From Marsupella aquatica (Eukaryota > Marchantiophyta): a stretch of DNA of 64,000 bases. The stretch covers positions 23,126,001 through 23,190,000 of the forward strand of contig OZ316892.1 of NCBI GenBank assembly GCA_973895155.1. The letters run 5' to 3'. A program made the translations under genes and the position numbers. Positions 10,141 through 19,963 of the stretch are shown here, in pieces. The notes under the pieces were generated by a model. It was not told the DNA's origin. It ran no database searches and saw only the letters and a list, made by a program, of their open reading frames with translations. Positions within the stretch are counted from its first letter, which is position 1; the number at the start of each line of letters is the position of its first letter.

Positions 10141-12083
10141 ATGGATTCCAGTGGAGCAAATGGAGGTGATGGGGCAGGGGTGAGTGACAGTGGCAATGGG
10201 AATGAAGGCAATGGGGAGCAGGAGAGGAATTGATGGACCGATTTGATGGCTGAGCACCTCAATGCAGCACAATTGAGCCGCTTAGATTTGACTACACCAG
10301 TAGGGATTGCTTCTTTGAGTGCAATCCTAGGGCAAGCCTTGCAAACGGGAGTAGATGCAAGGAACATTGCAAGGGAGGAGGAGCAAAGGAGTGCAGCTCA
10401 ACAGAAGGCAAGAGAGAAGAAGCGTAAGAAGGAGGAGAGGGCCAAGGCAGGACTAGTCTCACCTGCTGCCCTAGAGAAGAAGAGGAGGAGAGAGGAACAA
10501 GATGAGATAAGAGCACAGCGGGAGGAGCAGCGAAAGAAGGAAGAAGCTGCCTATGATTGCCTTGATCAAAGGCATTCCTACTGAACTGGCCTACACCGGG
10601 GCAAAGAGCACTATCAGGCTTATGGTGTGCTCCAATTTTGCACGAGGAGTTGAGTGGGGGAAACTCAGCAAGGCAGACCAGAAGAAAGTAATGAGTCAAA
10701 TCAAAGATTCATTTCGAAATGGAGCAGAGATTGATGAACAGTAGCTTGCAGATAGAATTTCCAATTCAATGTCTCAAGCACGGTACCATGATAGGAAGAA
10801 GGTAAGGGCCTACCTGGCAAACTTGGAGGAGTACAAAAACGTGAGGAGGCCGCTGCAATTCACTGAGGACGTGTGGAATGCCTTTTACAAAGTGGAGGTG
10901 CAAATGAGAGCTGCCAGGAACCTTCTCTTCTGGAAGGAGATGGAAGCCAAGGCACAGAAGGCCGGGAAGTCCGACCGAGACCTCAAGGCAATGGCTGAGA
11001 AGGTGTCTCACATGCAGCACATTCTGGATGAAGTGGGGGCACCACCCCAAAAATTCATCCTTGCAGCTGAGCGAGTCAGAAAACGGCCCAAGACCACGCA
11101 CAAGATGGGCCAAGGTGGACTTCCCGGCCTCAAAGCACACTTTGTGAGTGGGCCCTCTCCTCCCCTGCTTCTGTTTCCTTGCTTTCGATTGGTATCCAAA
11201 CCTGCAATGCCCCCCCTGCATACCTCTTGTTTCTTTCTTACGGCCTGCCTTGTACTTTAGGTCACCCTGACACATTGCGTGCCTTAGAGATTTCTTGGAA
11301 TTTTTTAAAAACAGAGTTTGCGAAGCTTTTGCGATGCGGGTTGCTTCGCAAATGTTTCACAAAGTCTATCATGACATTTTTTAAAGTTGTAGATGCGAAG
11401 CTATTGCAAACTAACCCGCTTCGCAAACTACTTCGCAAACAGCCAATTTATTTGAATTTGCGAAGTGGGGAGTTTCGCAAGTGTGTATTATGTTTAAAAA
11501 ATACCGCTAAGGGTTATTGAGCCCAGTTTTGTGTTAGGGGGCACCCTATTAGCACCTCCATGCATTTTTCTTGGGTTTATGGCATATTAACCTCGATCGA
11601 TTTTGGTTTTGGAATGTTTGGTTGTGGTAGTATAAGAGGTACCGCAGGAAGATAACAGCAAAAGAGATGGAGATAGGAGCTGCGCATGGAGCCAAACATC
11701 TCTTTGACTTGGTTGACGCAGAGTTGGCGACTGTAAGTGCATGTATTCCCTTCAATTTTTCCCACCCAATCCACTTATCTTTTCATTCCGTAAACCTAAA
11801 CCAATTTGGCGTTGTGCTGTGCAAACAGGATGATGAGGATGCCAGTGATACCAGCAGCACCGATGAGAACAATGAGGGGACCACGACAAAGGGGCCCAAG
11901 GTAGGAGGGAGTAGTGGATCTGGACCAGTAGGAGGAGTTTCCCAGCAGGAGGGGGAGGATGAGGACGAGGAGGAACCAGATGTGGAGGAGCAGCCAGCAC
12001 CACCTCCTATGCCACGTCCGGATTGTTGCAAGAGGGACAAGGGGAAGAGGCCGGCGACAAGGAGTAGGAGGACCCCATTCTAG
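10141..12083 (+). pseudogene. CACTA accessory gene (TNPA-like or plant transposase-like), degenerate
   Basis: The ATG at 10141 opens a Gly/Ser/Asn-rich start, interrupted by TGA at 10231. Then comes a Glu/Lys/Arg-rich coiled-coil region (about 10360-10545) ending in a one-base frameshift near 10555. The next frame continues with a globular segment (TELAYTGAKSTI; TAG at 10742; then YKNVRRPLQFTEDVW and FWKEMEAKAQK) to a donor at about 11142. Two further exons, about 11615-11731 and 11829-12083, encode an acidic Asp/Glu tail and a final basic RPATRSRRTPF. The split structure, position and motif clusters in its intron suggest the second protein of a CACTA element, which in En/Spm binds subterminal motifs. 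No family was recognised with certainty. Confidence 0.55.
11310..11490. repeat. TTGCGAAG/CTTCGCAA motif cluster in accessory-gene intron
   Basis: Several copies in both orientations lie within 180 bp, for example TTGCGAAGC near 11319, GCTTCGCAAA near 11343, 11430 and 11440, and TGCGAAG near 11459. The cluster falls in the intron after the globular exon. Confidence 0.6.
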
Positions 12084-12187
12084 AGCTTGGTGGTGTAGTG
12101 CCTATGGGATGCCCATTTACTTAGTGTAGTATATAGTTTTGATATGGGTAGTCTTATAGGGACCTAGCTTGTCATATGACACCCATC

Positions 12188-12214
12188 TAGGGTTTAGGGT
12201 TTAGGAAACCCTAA
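12188..12214. promoter_or_regulatory. Telomere-like GGGTTTA/AAACCCTA box
   Basis: Two GGGTTTA units followed by an inverted AAACCCTAA lie just downstream of the accessory gene. It is too short to be an interstitial telomere and is best described as a telo-box pair. Confidence 0.4.
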
Positions 12215-12329
12215 TTTTTGTGTACCTATCAATTTTCTATAAAGCAATTTTGATTCAGACCTCATTCTCCATGTTGGACAACAAGACCCCAACCATAATT
12301 CAAAACTCTAAATCTAAACCCTAGCCTCA

Positions 12330-12781
12330 AGACAGCTTGCGAAACCTATGCGAACAACCCAAATCGAATATTTACCATACTGAAGGTATCGCAAACATTA
12401 TGCAAACCACATAAGTTCACACAAATGCGAAGCGATCTTCATGGCATAACTACCATTCATTTAATATCGCAAACATATTACCAAACTCCTGGGATTGCAA
12501 ATATGGAACTTCTTCATTATTATCGCAAGCCTCTCGCGACGCCCACGGAGTCACTTAAATGTGAGTCCTTTGTGATTCTATTAGTGTCGCACGTTGCGAA
12601 GGCGTTGCGAAGGTCTTGCAAAAGACCGGATGCGAACCTTTGGGCTTCGCAGTTTGCGATTCTATTGCGATGCGCGATACTTCGCAAAGGCGAGTTTTGT
12701 TTTTTGATTTCCTTTGTTGTTTGCGATGCTTTCAAGTTTGCAAAAGGTGTAGGTAGTGTTGTAGTGTTTCCTCGCATAGTG
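12330..12781. repeat. Right subterminal region and terminus of the CACTA element
   Basis: Dense TTGCGAAG-like motifs in both orientations run from about 12338 to 12725. The element ends in TAGTG at 12777-12781, and the minus-strand reading of the end is CACTATGCGAGG. The copia coding sequence resumes at 12782, with GCC as candidate target-site duplication. Confidence 0.75.
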
Positions 12782-13587
12782 GCCTTGACTCAAGCATAAC
12801 TGTCTCGTATCAGAGTTCCTAAAAATCTCCATCCCTAAGATCTTCTTGGCCTTACCAAGATCCTTCATCCTTCATCCTGAATTCAACACTTAATTTTGCC
12901 TTGATACTGTCAACCTCAGATTGATCTTTAGCCACAATCAACATGTCATCCACATAGATAACCAGTCAGAATGATGAAACCAAACACATCATTCTTGACT
13001 GATTTTGTATACACACAAAGATCATACACCATCCTTGTAAAACCTTGAGCAAGCATGAAATCATCAAACCGCTTGTTCCACTGCCTGGGAGACTGCTTCA
13101 ATCCATACAAGGACTTGAGCAATCTGCAAACTAAGTTCTCTTGGCCCTTCTTCATAAAGCCTAGTGGCTGTCTCATGAAGATCATCTCTTCCAAGTTGCC
13201 ATAGAGAAAAGCAGTAACAACATCCATCTGATCCATCACCAGACCAAAAAACACAACAAACTGACACAAGATCCGAATTGTGGAATACTTAGCCACCAGT
13301 GAAAAGACCTCCTTGTAGTCCACTCCTTTCTCCTAAGTGAACCCCTTGGCAACAAGCCTTGCCTTGTAGATCTTATCTCCACCCTTTGAAGGACTGTCCT
13401 TCAACTTGTAAATCCAATTGCTGTCCACCACTTGCTGACCTCTTGGAAGCTCCACCAGCTCCCATGTCTTGTTGTCACTCAAAGATTGCAACTCTCTCTG
13501 CATTGCTGCATCCCACTCATGCTTCTGCTCTAAAGCACAAGCCTCACTATACGAAGAAGGCTCTCCTTCTTCCAAGATCAAAGTCAT
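12782..13587 (-). pseudogene. copia reverse transcriptase region, broken
   Basis: ELPRGQQVVDSNWIYKLK (near 13450) is the usual start of the copia reverse transcriptase, followed by YKARLVAKGFT, DVVTAFLYGNLEE and SLYGLKQSPRQW. In-frame TAG at about 13334 follows GFT, where CAG (Gln) is typical. A frame change near 12975 moves the YVDDM catalytic motif to another frame. A 7-bp tandem duplication near 12865 (ATGAAGG twice) shifts the frame again just before DLGKAKKILGMEI. The last codons before the CACTA insertion read LCLSQG. Confidence 0.85.
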
Positions 13588-13991
13588 GTCATCATCATCA
13601 GGTGCAATGTCAATATCATCTAGCTTAGATGAGTCTGCCCGTTGACCATACCTGGTAGGAGCTCTAGTAGAACGACTGGAAGTTCTTCTAGTAGATGACT
13701 CAAGCTAATCTACTGCTGCTGCTGGCTGAATTTGAGGTACCCCAACAACAATCTGCTTCTCTTATTCCATCATAGGAACCAGCTCCAAGCCCATAGCTTC
13801 TCCATCACTCCTGTCATGAACAACATCATGACTAATCTCCCCCTCAACCCAGTCCGGGATGAGAGATTTCCCCTTGTCAGTATGGGAGTCTTGAGAACTC
13901 TCCCCCTCCTTTGATGATCTGGACTCATTAAAGGACACATCTCTACTGACAATTAGCTTATAGGTTACTGGATCCCATAACCTATAACCCT

Positions 13992-14996
13992 TCAGACCTT
14001 TTTGATAGCCAAGGAAAATGCACTTCTTCGACTTGAAGGTGTAAGCACATACGCATCACATCCAAAAATCCTCAGATGTGAGTAATCTGTTGGACGCCCG
14101 TACCTCATTTCAAATGGTGTCTTGAATCCAATAGAACTAGATGGAGAAAAATTTACCAAATAAGCTGTAGTGTTGACAACTTCAGCCCAAAACTCATGTG
14201 GTAAGCATGATTGACTCAACATACTCCTCGAGCGGTCCAATAGTGTTCGGTTGAGTCTCTCAAAAACACCATTTTGCTGAGGAGTATAACTTGTTGTGAG
14301 ATGGCGGGTGATCCCCTGCTCCTTACAATACATTCCAAATTCCCCAGAACTGTATTCACCGTCGTTATCCGATCGAAGATATCTCACCTTTTTACCAGTC
14401 TGATTCTCAACTTGGGCTTTCCACTCCTTAAAAGTGGCAAAAACATCAGACTTACTGTGTAGAAAGTATATCCACACATACCTTGAATAATCGTCTATGA
14501 AGGTGACATAGTATAACCATCCAGAATGTGAGGGAGTAGGGCCTGGACCCCACACATCACTATGTACATACTCAAGTACCTCCTTGCTAGTGTGAGTTCC
14601 AACTCCGAAGGGTTTTCTGTGCTGCTTTCCAAGCACACAGTGCTCACAAAATTCCAACTTACAAGATTGCAAATTAGAAAGTAATAATTTCTTCGGAAGT
14701 ATAAGCAAACCTTTTTCACTCATGTGGCCCAAACGGAAGTGCCACAACCGGGCCGTCTCCTCATGAGATAAGGTTACATTGGCTTCATCACAGACTACAT
14801 TGCCCTCCAAAATATATAGATTGTTATGTCTCTTTCCCTTCAATACAACTTTAGTATCAGTTGAAACCTGAAGGACACCATTAGCAGAACTCCAATGATG
14901 GCCATTTGCCTCTAAAACTCCAAGTGAAATGAGATTTTTCATCATGCTGGGAATGTGTCTCACATTCCTCAACGTTCTTACAGCATCATCAAACAT
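13992..14996 (-). pseudogene. copia integrase region
   Basis: The GAG-pre-integrase zinc region shows LWHFRLGHMSEKG and CEHCVLGKQHR. The catalytic core shows HSDVWGP (first Asp), LRSDNDGEY (second Asp) and QQNGVFERLNRTL (Glu). The C-terminal part ends near RIFGCDAYV. A stop (TAG) at about 14997 separates it from the upstream gag/protease frame, with which it is otherwise in frame. A one-base shift near 14010 moves the downstream reading to another frame. Integrase inserts the cDNA copy into the host chromosome. Confidence 0.88.
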
Positions 14997-15305
14997 CTAA
15001 AATCTAACAGATCCAAGTCCAACTACTTGACATGGTTTTCCATTTCCCATCAACACTGACCAGTTGGAAACCGTGTAAGAACTGAAAAAATCTCTCCTAG
15101 AGCAAATGTGAAAAGTACATGCACTATCTAGAATCCAGTCATCACTACTTGGATTTGACACTATGTTGAGAGCATAACCTTGGCATCACAATATGTCATC
15201 ATCATCGAGTAAATCTACCTCATGCAAACTCGATGCCGCGTTAGCAGATGCAGTAGGGTTCTTTACTCGACAATCCCTTTTCATGTGGCCTGGCTTGCCA
15301 CAATT

Positions 15306-16241
15306 TCAACATGCAAGAGGCTTCCTCTCTTGCGATTTCCCTTTGGATTTAGATCTCCCCCGTGATGTAGATCTAAATCTGTTCTGGCCATTCGTGCGTT
15401 GCGCTGCTCTTCCCCGATTCACGTTCAGCGCAGTGCCAGAAGTAGATGCTGTCTGTGATTGACCCAGCTTCTTCTGAGCATCATCAGACGGCAAGGAGCT
15501 CACCACCTCATTATACAAAATGGACTTCAGATCTCTATACAAGAGCACCTGTTTCAAGCCCTGATATGACGGCGGTAAGGAGCTTAGCAGAAGCAAGGCC
15601 TTATCCTCATGTTCAACTCCTTTTCCCAAGTTTGACAAATCCACCGCTAGACTGTCAAACTCATCCAAGTGATCCTGCATCTTGCTCCCTTCCTTGAGTC
15701 TAAGGCTCATCAAGAGAGACTTCTTGTACAGCCGGTCTGACACATCTTCCCGGTAGTACTTCTCTCTTAGAGCCTTGAACAGTGATGCACAATCCGCATA
15801 ATCATCCAGCTGCTTGATGATGTACGGCTTGAGATAAAGCATCACTGCATTGATAGCAATCACCTGCTCCTGTCTCCATTGCTTCTCTGAGATCTCCTCT
15901 TCTCCATCATACTGCTCTCGCGAAGAGAGTAGATGAGCTAAGCCCATGGCCCGTAGAACACCCTTCACTTGCTTCTCCCACAACAAGTAGTCAGTACGAC
16001 CATCATACTTCTCCACCTCAAACTTCACTCCTCCAAATCTAGCCATCTCCCTCTTCTTTCCTACTACCGACAGCTCTGGTAGTAGTACAGCTTCCTCCAC
16101 TGCTCGTCGCACCGGTGATCGTACCGATGTCACTAGTTCCTCCTCAAACGGTAGCAGCTCCTCCTCAGACTCTCCGTCTGACCGTCGCGATCCTGAAGCT
16201 CCACCGACACCAATTCTTCTAGTATCCTCCGAGTCACTCAT
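15306..16241 (-). pseudogene. copia gag (UBN2-type)
   Basis: The most likely start is ATG at 16241 (MSDSEDTRRIGV). The central capsid-like domain has the copia gag pattern, with KYDGRTDYLLWEKQVKGVL near 16010 and later LLSSLPPSY near 15580. A basic Arg/Ser/Gly tail precedes a CCHC zinc knuckle (CGKPGHMKRDC). The knuckle is cut by a TGA at 15306-15308 exactly where a Trp codon is expected. A second TGA lies near 15186. Gag forms the virus-like particle that packages element RNA. Confidence 0.85.
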
Positions 16242-16250
16242 ATGAAACAA

Positions 16251-18040
16251 TCACAAAAAAACGTCTTTTTTTGAAACTTCTCATAAAACTCAAAACTCAA
16301 CACCGCCGCGTAGCCCATGAAGCTAGGAGTCCAATACTGAAAGCCAAAATCAAAATCAAAATTCAACGGAAAAGTTATTCAAATTTTGGTTGGGGTGGGT
16401 AAAACCTTGGGAAACTCCCCCATTTTGACCACCTCAGGGAATAACCAAAATACCCAGTACAACCCGTCGTCAGAATCGTGATGTGATTGGTGCGCCGCGT
16501 TGCTAACTTCAATGGCTACGACCTCGCCGAAAAAGAACCAAAAAAGTTACCGTTCGGCGGACAAAATTTTTGTCGGACGGCCAAAAAATAGCTCTCTATT
16601 TTTTGGGAATATTCTCGCATAGTCCGACAGGTCTCACAAGGGGCCGTTCCCCCTGTCCAAGCAGTTGAAATGCACGGTCACCAGTCCCGGGAAAGCCAAT
16701 AGCATCAAACCGGGGAAAAAACCAAAAAAGGGCCCTTAAAAAGGGGGGTTTAAGCCCCTTTATCCAAAAATACTGTGTATAAGGGCCGGGACCCAAAGGG
16801 CGTACGACCGGGGGCGTACCTGGGAGGCTGCGTACGCAACCAAGTACGCTGAGAGGGAAAGAAACGGCGCGGGGTGGGGAGGAGGGTGACCGGCGGCAGC
16901 AGCCGGTCGTCGCGAGGCGGAGGAGGGGAGAGCGAGTCATGAAGGACTCGTGAAGGGCCGAAGCGTGCGGGAGGAAAAAAACGGGCGAAGCAGCAGCCGT
17001 GTACTGTGCGAGGCAGACGCAGGGTGGGCGGCTGTTTTTGCGCCGGCCGGCGCTCCAAAAACAGTCGCATCAAGGGAAAGCCGGGTACTGAAAGGGGATG
17101 CAAGAGGTAGTGTAGTGGGTATGGGCGGCCGGGGTACACACTGAAAAAAATCACACTAAAGTAACCAAAAAAATTGCCACTAAAAGTGAGAAAATCCCAA
17201 GTTTTTGAGTAGCGGAAGCGTGGTGGGCCCATAACCCAGGGGAGTATCAGGGTCGGGAGGGGGGGGGGAAGTTCGTGTGTATACACACACGATTGTGTGT
17301 ATAAGCACACACAAGGGGTTAAACCCCTTTAAAAGCAAAAATGACCCCCCCGGGAAAACAAAATGAAAAACTCACCTTGATAAGCCGCTGTTTGAGACAA
17401 GGAAAGTGAATGCCGCCGACGGTAAAAGTGGTCAAATTTCACCGGCACAATCTGTTGCTCCAGCAGAGTAAATTATTTCCGCCGCGTGGCCTTCACTCCG
17501 CGTCAAGTACCAATCCCGGGCTCAAAACGGCCGCCTCGCCGCAATCAAACCGTTGAGCTGTGGCACTTCGAGTCTCTTCCACCGAGTCGGACGTCACAAA
17601 GAGAAACCCGGTTCAGATGGGAACAAGCTCCATAGCTTGTGAAAAAACCTGAACGCCTCCTTCACTCGTCACGTCGCACTCGGTAACAACTCGGCAGCAA
17701 TCCAACTACCGAAACGACCAGCTTGCTTCAACCTTCAACTTGAGCTATAATGTGCGATCCCTCCTGCACCGCACAGCTCACACCGTTGAAAAACGCAAAC
17801 TCTGGTCTCTCCCCCGAAAACCTGTCAAACATGAATAAAACCCTGAACGATGCAAACTTTGATTCCTCCACACCACAGATACCGATCAGCGAGTTCTAAC
17901 CACCGTTAGAAAGCCCTCTCACTAACCTATCCGCTCAGCCACACACATTTGAGTTTCATGCGATGAAACTCCGAATGTACCACCGACAATGAACGCTGGA
18001 AAAAACCTGTCACGAAAAAACCTCGTCACCTCCCAGGCAT
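16251..18040 (-). other. Long 5' leader of the copia element
   Basis: About 1.8 kb lies between the primer binding site and the gag start. It is GC-richer than its surroundings in the middle (about 16780-17140) and contains a run of ten G at about 17263. No convincing coding sequence is seen; the open frames on both strands lack recognisable domains. Confidence 0.6.
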
Positions 18041-18052
18041 GCTCTGATACCA
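18041..18052 (-). other. Primer binding site, initiator Met tRNA
   Basis: On the minus strand this reads TGGTATCAGAGC, the complement of the 3' end of plant initiator-Met tRNA. It lies two bases inside the LTR edge. It primes minus-strand cDNA synthesis. Confidence 0.92.
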
Positions 18053-18054
18053 CT

Positions 18055-18397
18055 TGTTGAGCATAGACGACATTCGCAACGGCAAGCCCATGAAGCATCC
18101 AATGCACAAGAGTCAACATAGAGAGATACGTGGTTCACCTCCACATGAGGCTACGTCCACGGGAACACACAAGAGCTTTACTGCACTCTAGGCCGACCGG
18201 CCATACCAAGTATCCATAGCACAAGCTCTCCCTATCTCTCAACTAGCCCCGTAACAATGAGCCTAAGTTCCACAGGGTCTGGCATCAGCCCTGGCTTAAT
18301 GCACAACAACACTACCGCTAACATTAGCTAAGTCCTAACCCAAGTTAACCTAACTGTGGTTAGCTCATGAGTCATAAGACTAGAGCAATATCTAACA
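18055..18397 (-). repeat. 5' LTR of the copia element
   Basis: On the minus strand it starts TGTTAGATATTG at 18397 and ends GCTCAACA at 18055, next to the primer site. The terminal TGTT...AACA inverted ends are intact. Related copies at 27525-27869 and 33911-34184 are solo LTRs of the same broader family. Confidence 0.88.
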
Positions 18398-19963
18398 GAA
18401 TGGTCACAACTTTCTCGCAAGGTTACGAAAAAGATTTTTTGTTTTTTCTTTCACTAGATTCTAGAGTGACTAATGGTAATGGCATATGGCCTATCCTTAT
18501 GGCAAAAAGTTATGGAGTGTGAATTTTATAATCCGTAACTTTTTGTGTCCATAAGCTGTAACTAGGGAGTAAAGCTCCATCAAATTTCCAACTTGAGACT
18601 CCCTATTGAACAGCCCAATGGATTCCATCACCTTGGGTTGGATTCACTCACCACCACTACTGGTTGGCTAGGGTTAAGTCACTCAAGATGTTACTAAACA
18701 AAGTTCCATCTTACTTATAAAATGCCAATTACAAACTAGAGTTGGGGCCTAGGTTTCTAGAGTGAAGCCTCTAGACGGTAACTCCATGGTTCATGATGTG
18801 GATGGGAAAACTCAGGACTATGATGTAAGTCAAATGATAATCATATATCTTTTTTGTCATGATTTCTATTTATATTAAAAAATGAGCACTATGGCCCCCA
18901 TAACATATGTGCATCTTATTATAAAAGCGGAGACTCAAGTCTACTTTTAAAAGCCTAGGTCTAGAGTGAAGCCTCTAGACCTTAACTCTATGACCATCAT
19001 GTGCATGGGAGAAACTCATAACATGACTATGATCTGTGTACATGTCAATTTTTGGTGATAATTTCTATAGGCACTATGGCCCCACCACAACATATAGAAG
19101 ATAGATGTGCATACAAAAAATACTCATGTGCACATAAAAAAGAATATATGATTATTAAAATGATAATTTTTTTATCATTTTATTAACCTTCAAAGAATAT
19201 AAATAGAGAATATATTTTGATAATTTTTTATTGTCCTCTCTTCTATTTACGTTCAAAGAACAGGTAATCAAGGCTAGTAGAAAAGAATATGATATATTAT
19301 ATATGATTATTAAAATAGTAACATATATGATAATTTTTTAATCAGTTCATTAACTTAAAAATTATGAATAATAAATATATTTTGGTGACATTTTTATTGT
19401 AATTCACTTTCAAAGAAGGGATAGTGGAGGCTAGTTCTGTTAATTAATATAAAAAGCTAGCAAAGTACTATATTTCAGGAAAAAAAAGGCTTCACTCCAC
19501 TAAAACACAAAATTATATTCCTGTTACTTTGCGTGTTGACTGAGGAGACCAATACCACGAGCGCAGAAGCTCCTTTCCGTCCAAGAACAACTCCAAAACC
19601 CACACCCGCACTTTGCCCAGACGAAGACACAATCTTCGATTGCGCGAAATTACTTCAGACGAGATTGGCCGTGTCTTTGGTTCTCTGCAAATTATTGGTG
19701 CTCGGTTTCAGATTTTCATCGGAAGGCAGCAGTCATCTCCCCCCGTGAATTGAATGCCACCTAAGATGTCAAGACCAACGCCACAACACAGGCATAGCAA
19801 CTTGCGAGCGCTTTGGCAAAGCCGATCCTTCCTTTTTTCCAAATTTCCATGACGCAATTCGAAGTGCTGTTAACCCGATTGGTGTGCCCTGGAGAATTGT
19901 GGATGGGGCTCCAACGACTATTTCCCCCGTCCATTTCTTCGGCCGGCACAAGTCATTGAGAAG
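18398..19963. other. AT-rich intergenic region upstream of the NLR gene
   Basis: No gene is supported. Two copies of a dispersed repeat (about 18745-18830 and 18945-19025) share TCTAGAGTGAAGCCTCTAGA; a third lies at 29208-29262 inside the RPT4 gene. From 19100 to 19480 the sequence is very AT-rich. The 5' UTR and promoter of the NLR gene probably lie in 19480-19963. Confidence 0.5.

Larger units (their letters stand above)
4626..12781 (-). mobile_element. CACTA (En/Spm) DNA transposon, left end missing
   Basis: The right terminus is intact: read on the minus strand it starts CACTATGCGAGG, ending at 12781. It is followed by the 3-bp GCC that would be one half of a target-site duplication. The element carries a TNP2-type transposase on the minus strand and a divergent accessory gene on the plus strand. 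It has many short TTGCGAAG-type motifs near the right end and between the genes. No matching CACTA terminus is visible on the left: the transposase gene ends at 4688 and sequence joins the Ty3 LTR fragment at 4626. The left end is therefore probably deleted or overwritten. The element is inserted inside the copia reverse transcriptase region. Confidence 0.8.
12782..18397 (-). mobile_element. Ty1/copia LTR retrotransposon, interrupted by the CACTA element
   Basis: Read from the right: 343-bp 5' LTR (18397-18055), initiator-Met primer binding site, a long leader of about 1.8 kb, gag, zinc knuckle, protease-like region, integrase and reverse transcriptase. Integrase before reverse transcriptase is the copia order. 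The element stops at 12782 in the middle of the reverse transcriptase C-terminus, where the CACTA transposon inserted. Its remaining part (RNase H and 3' LTR) is not in the window. Gag through integrase stay in one frame, broken only by stop codons. Confidence 0.9.
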
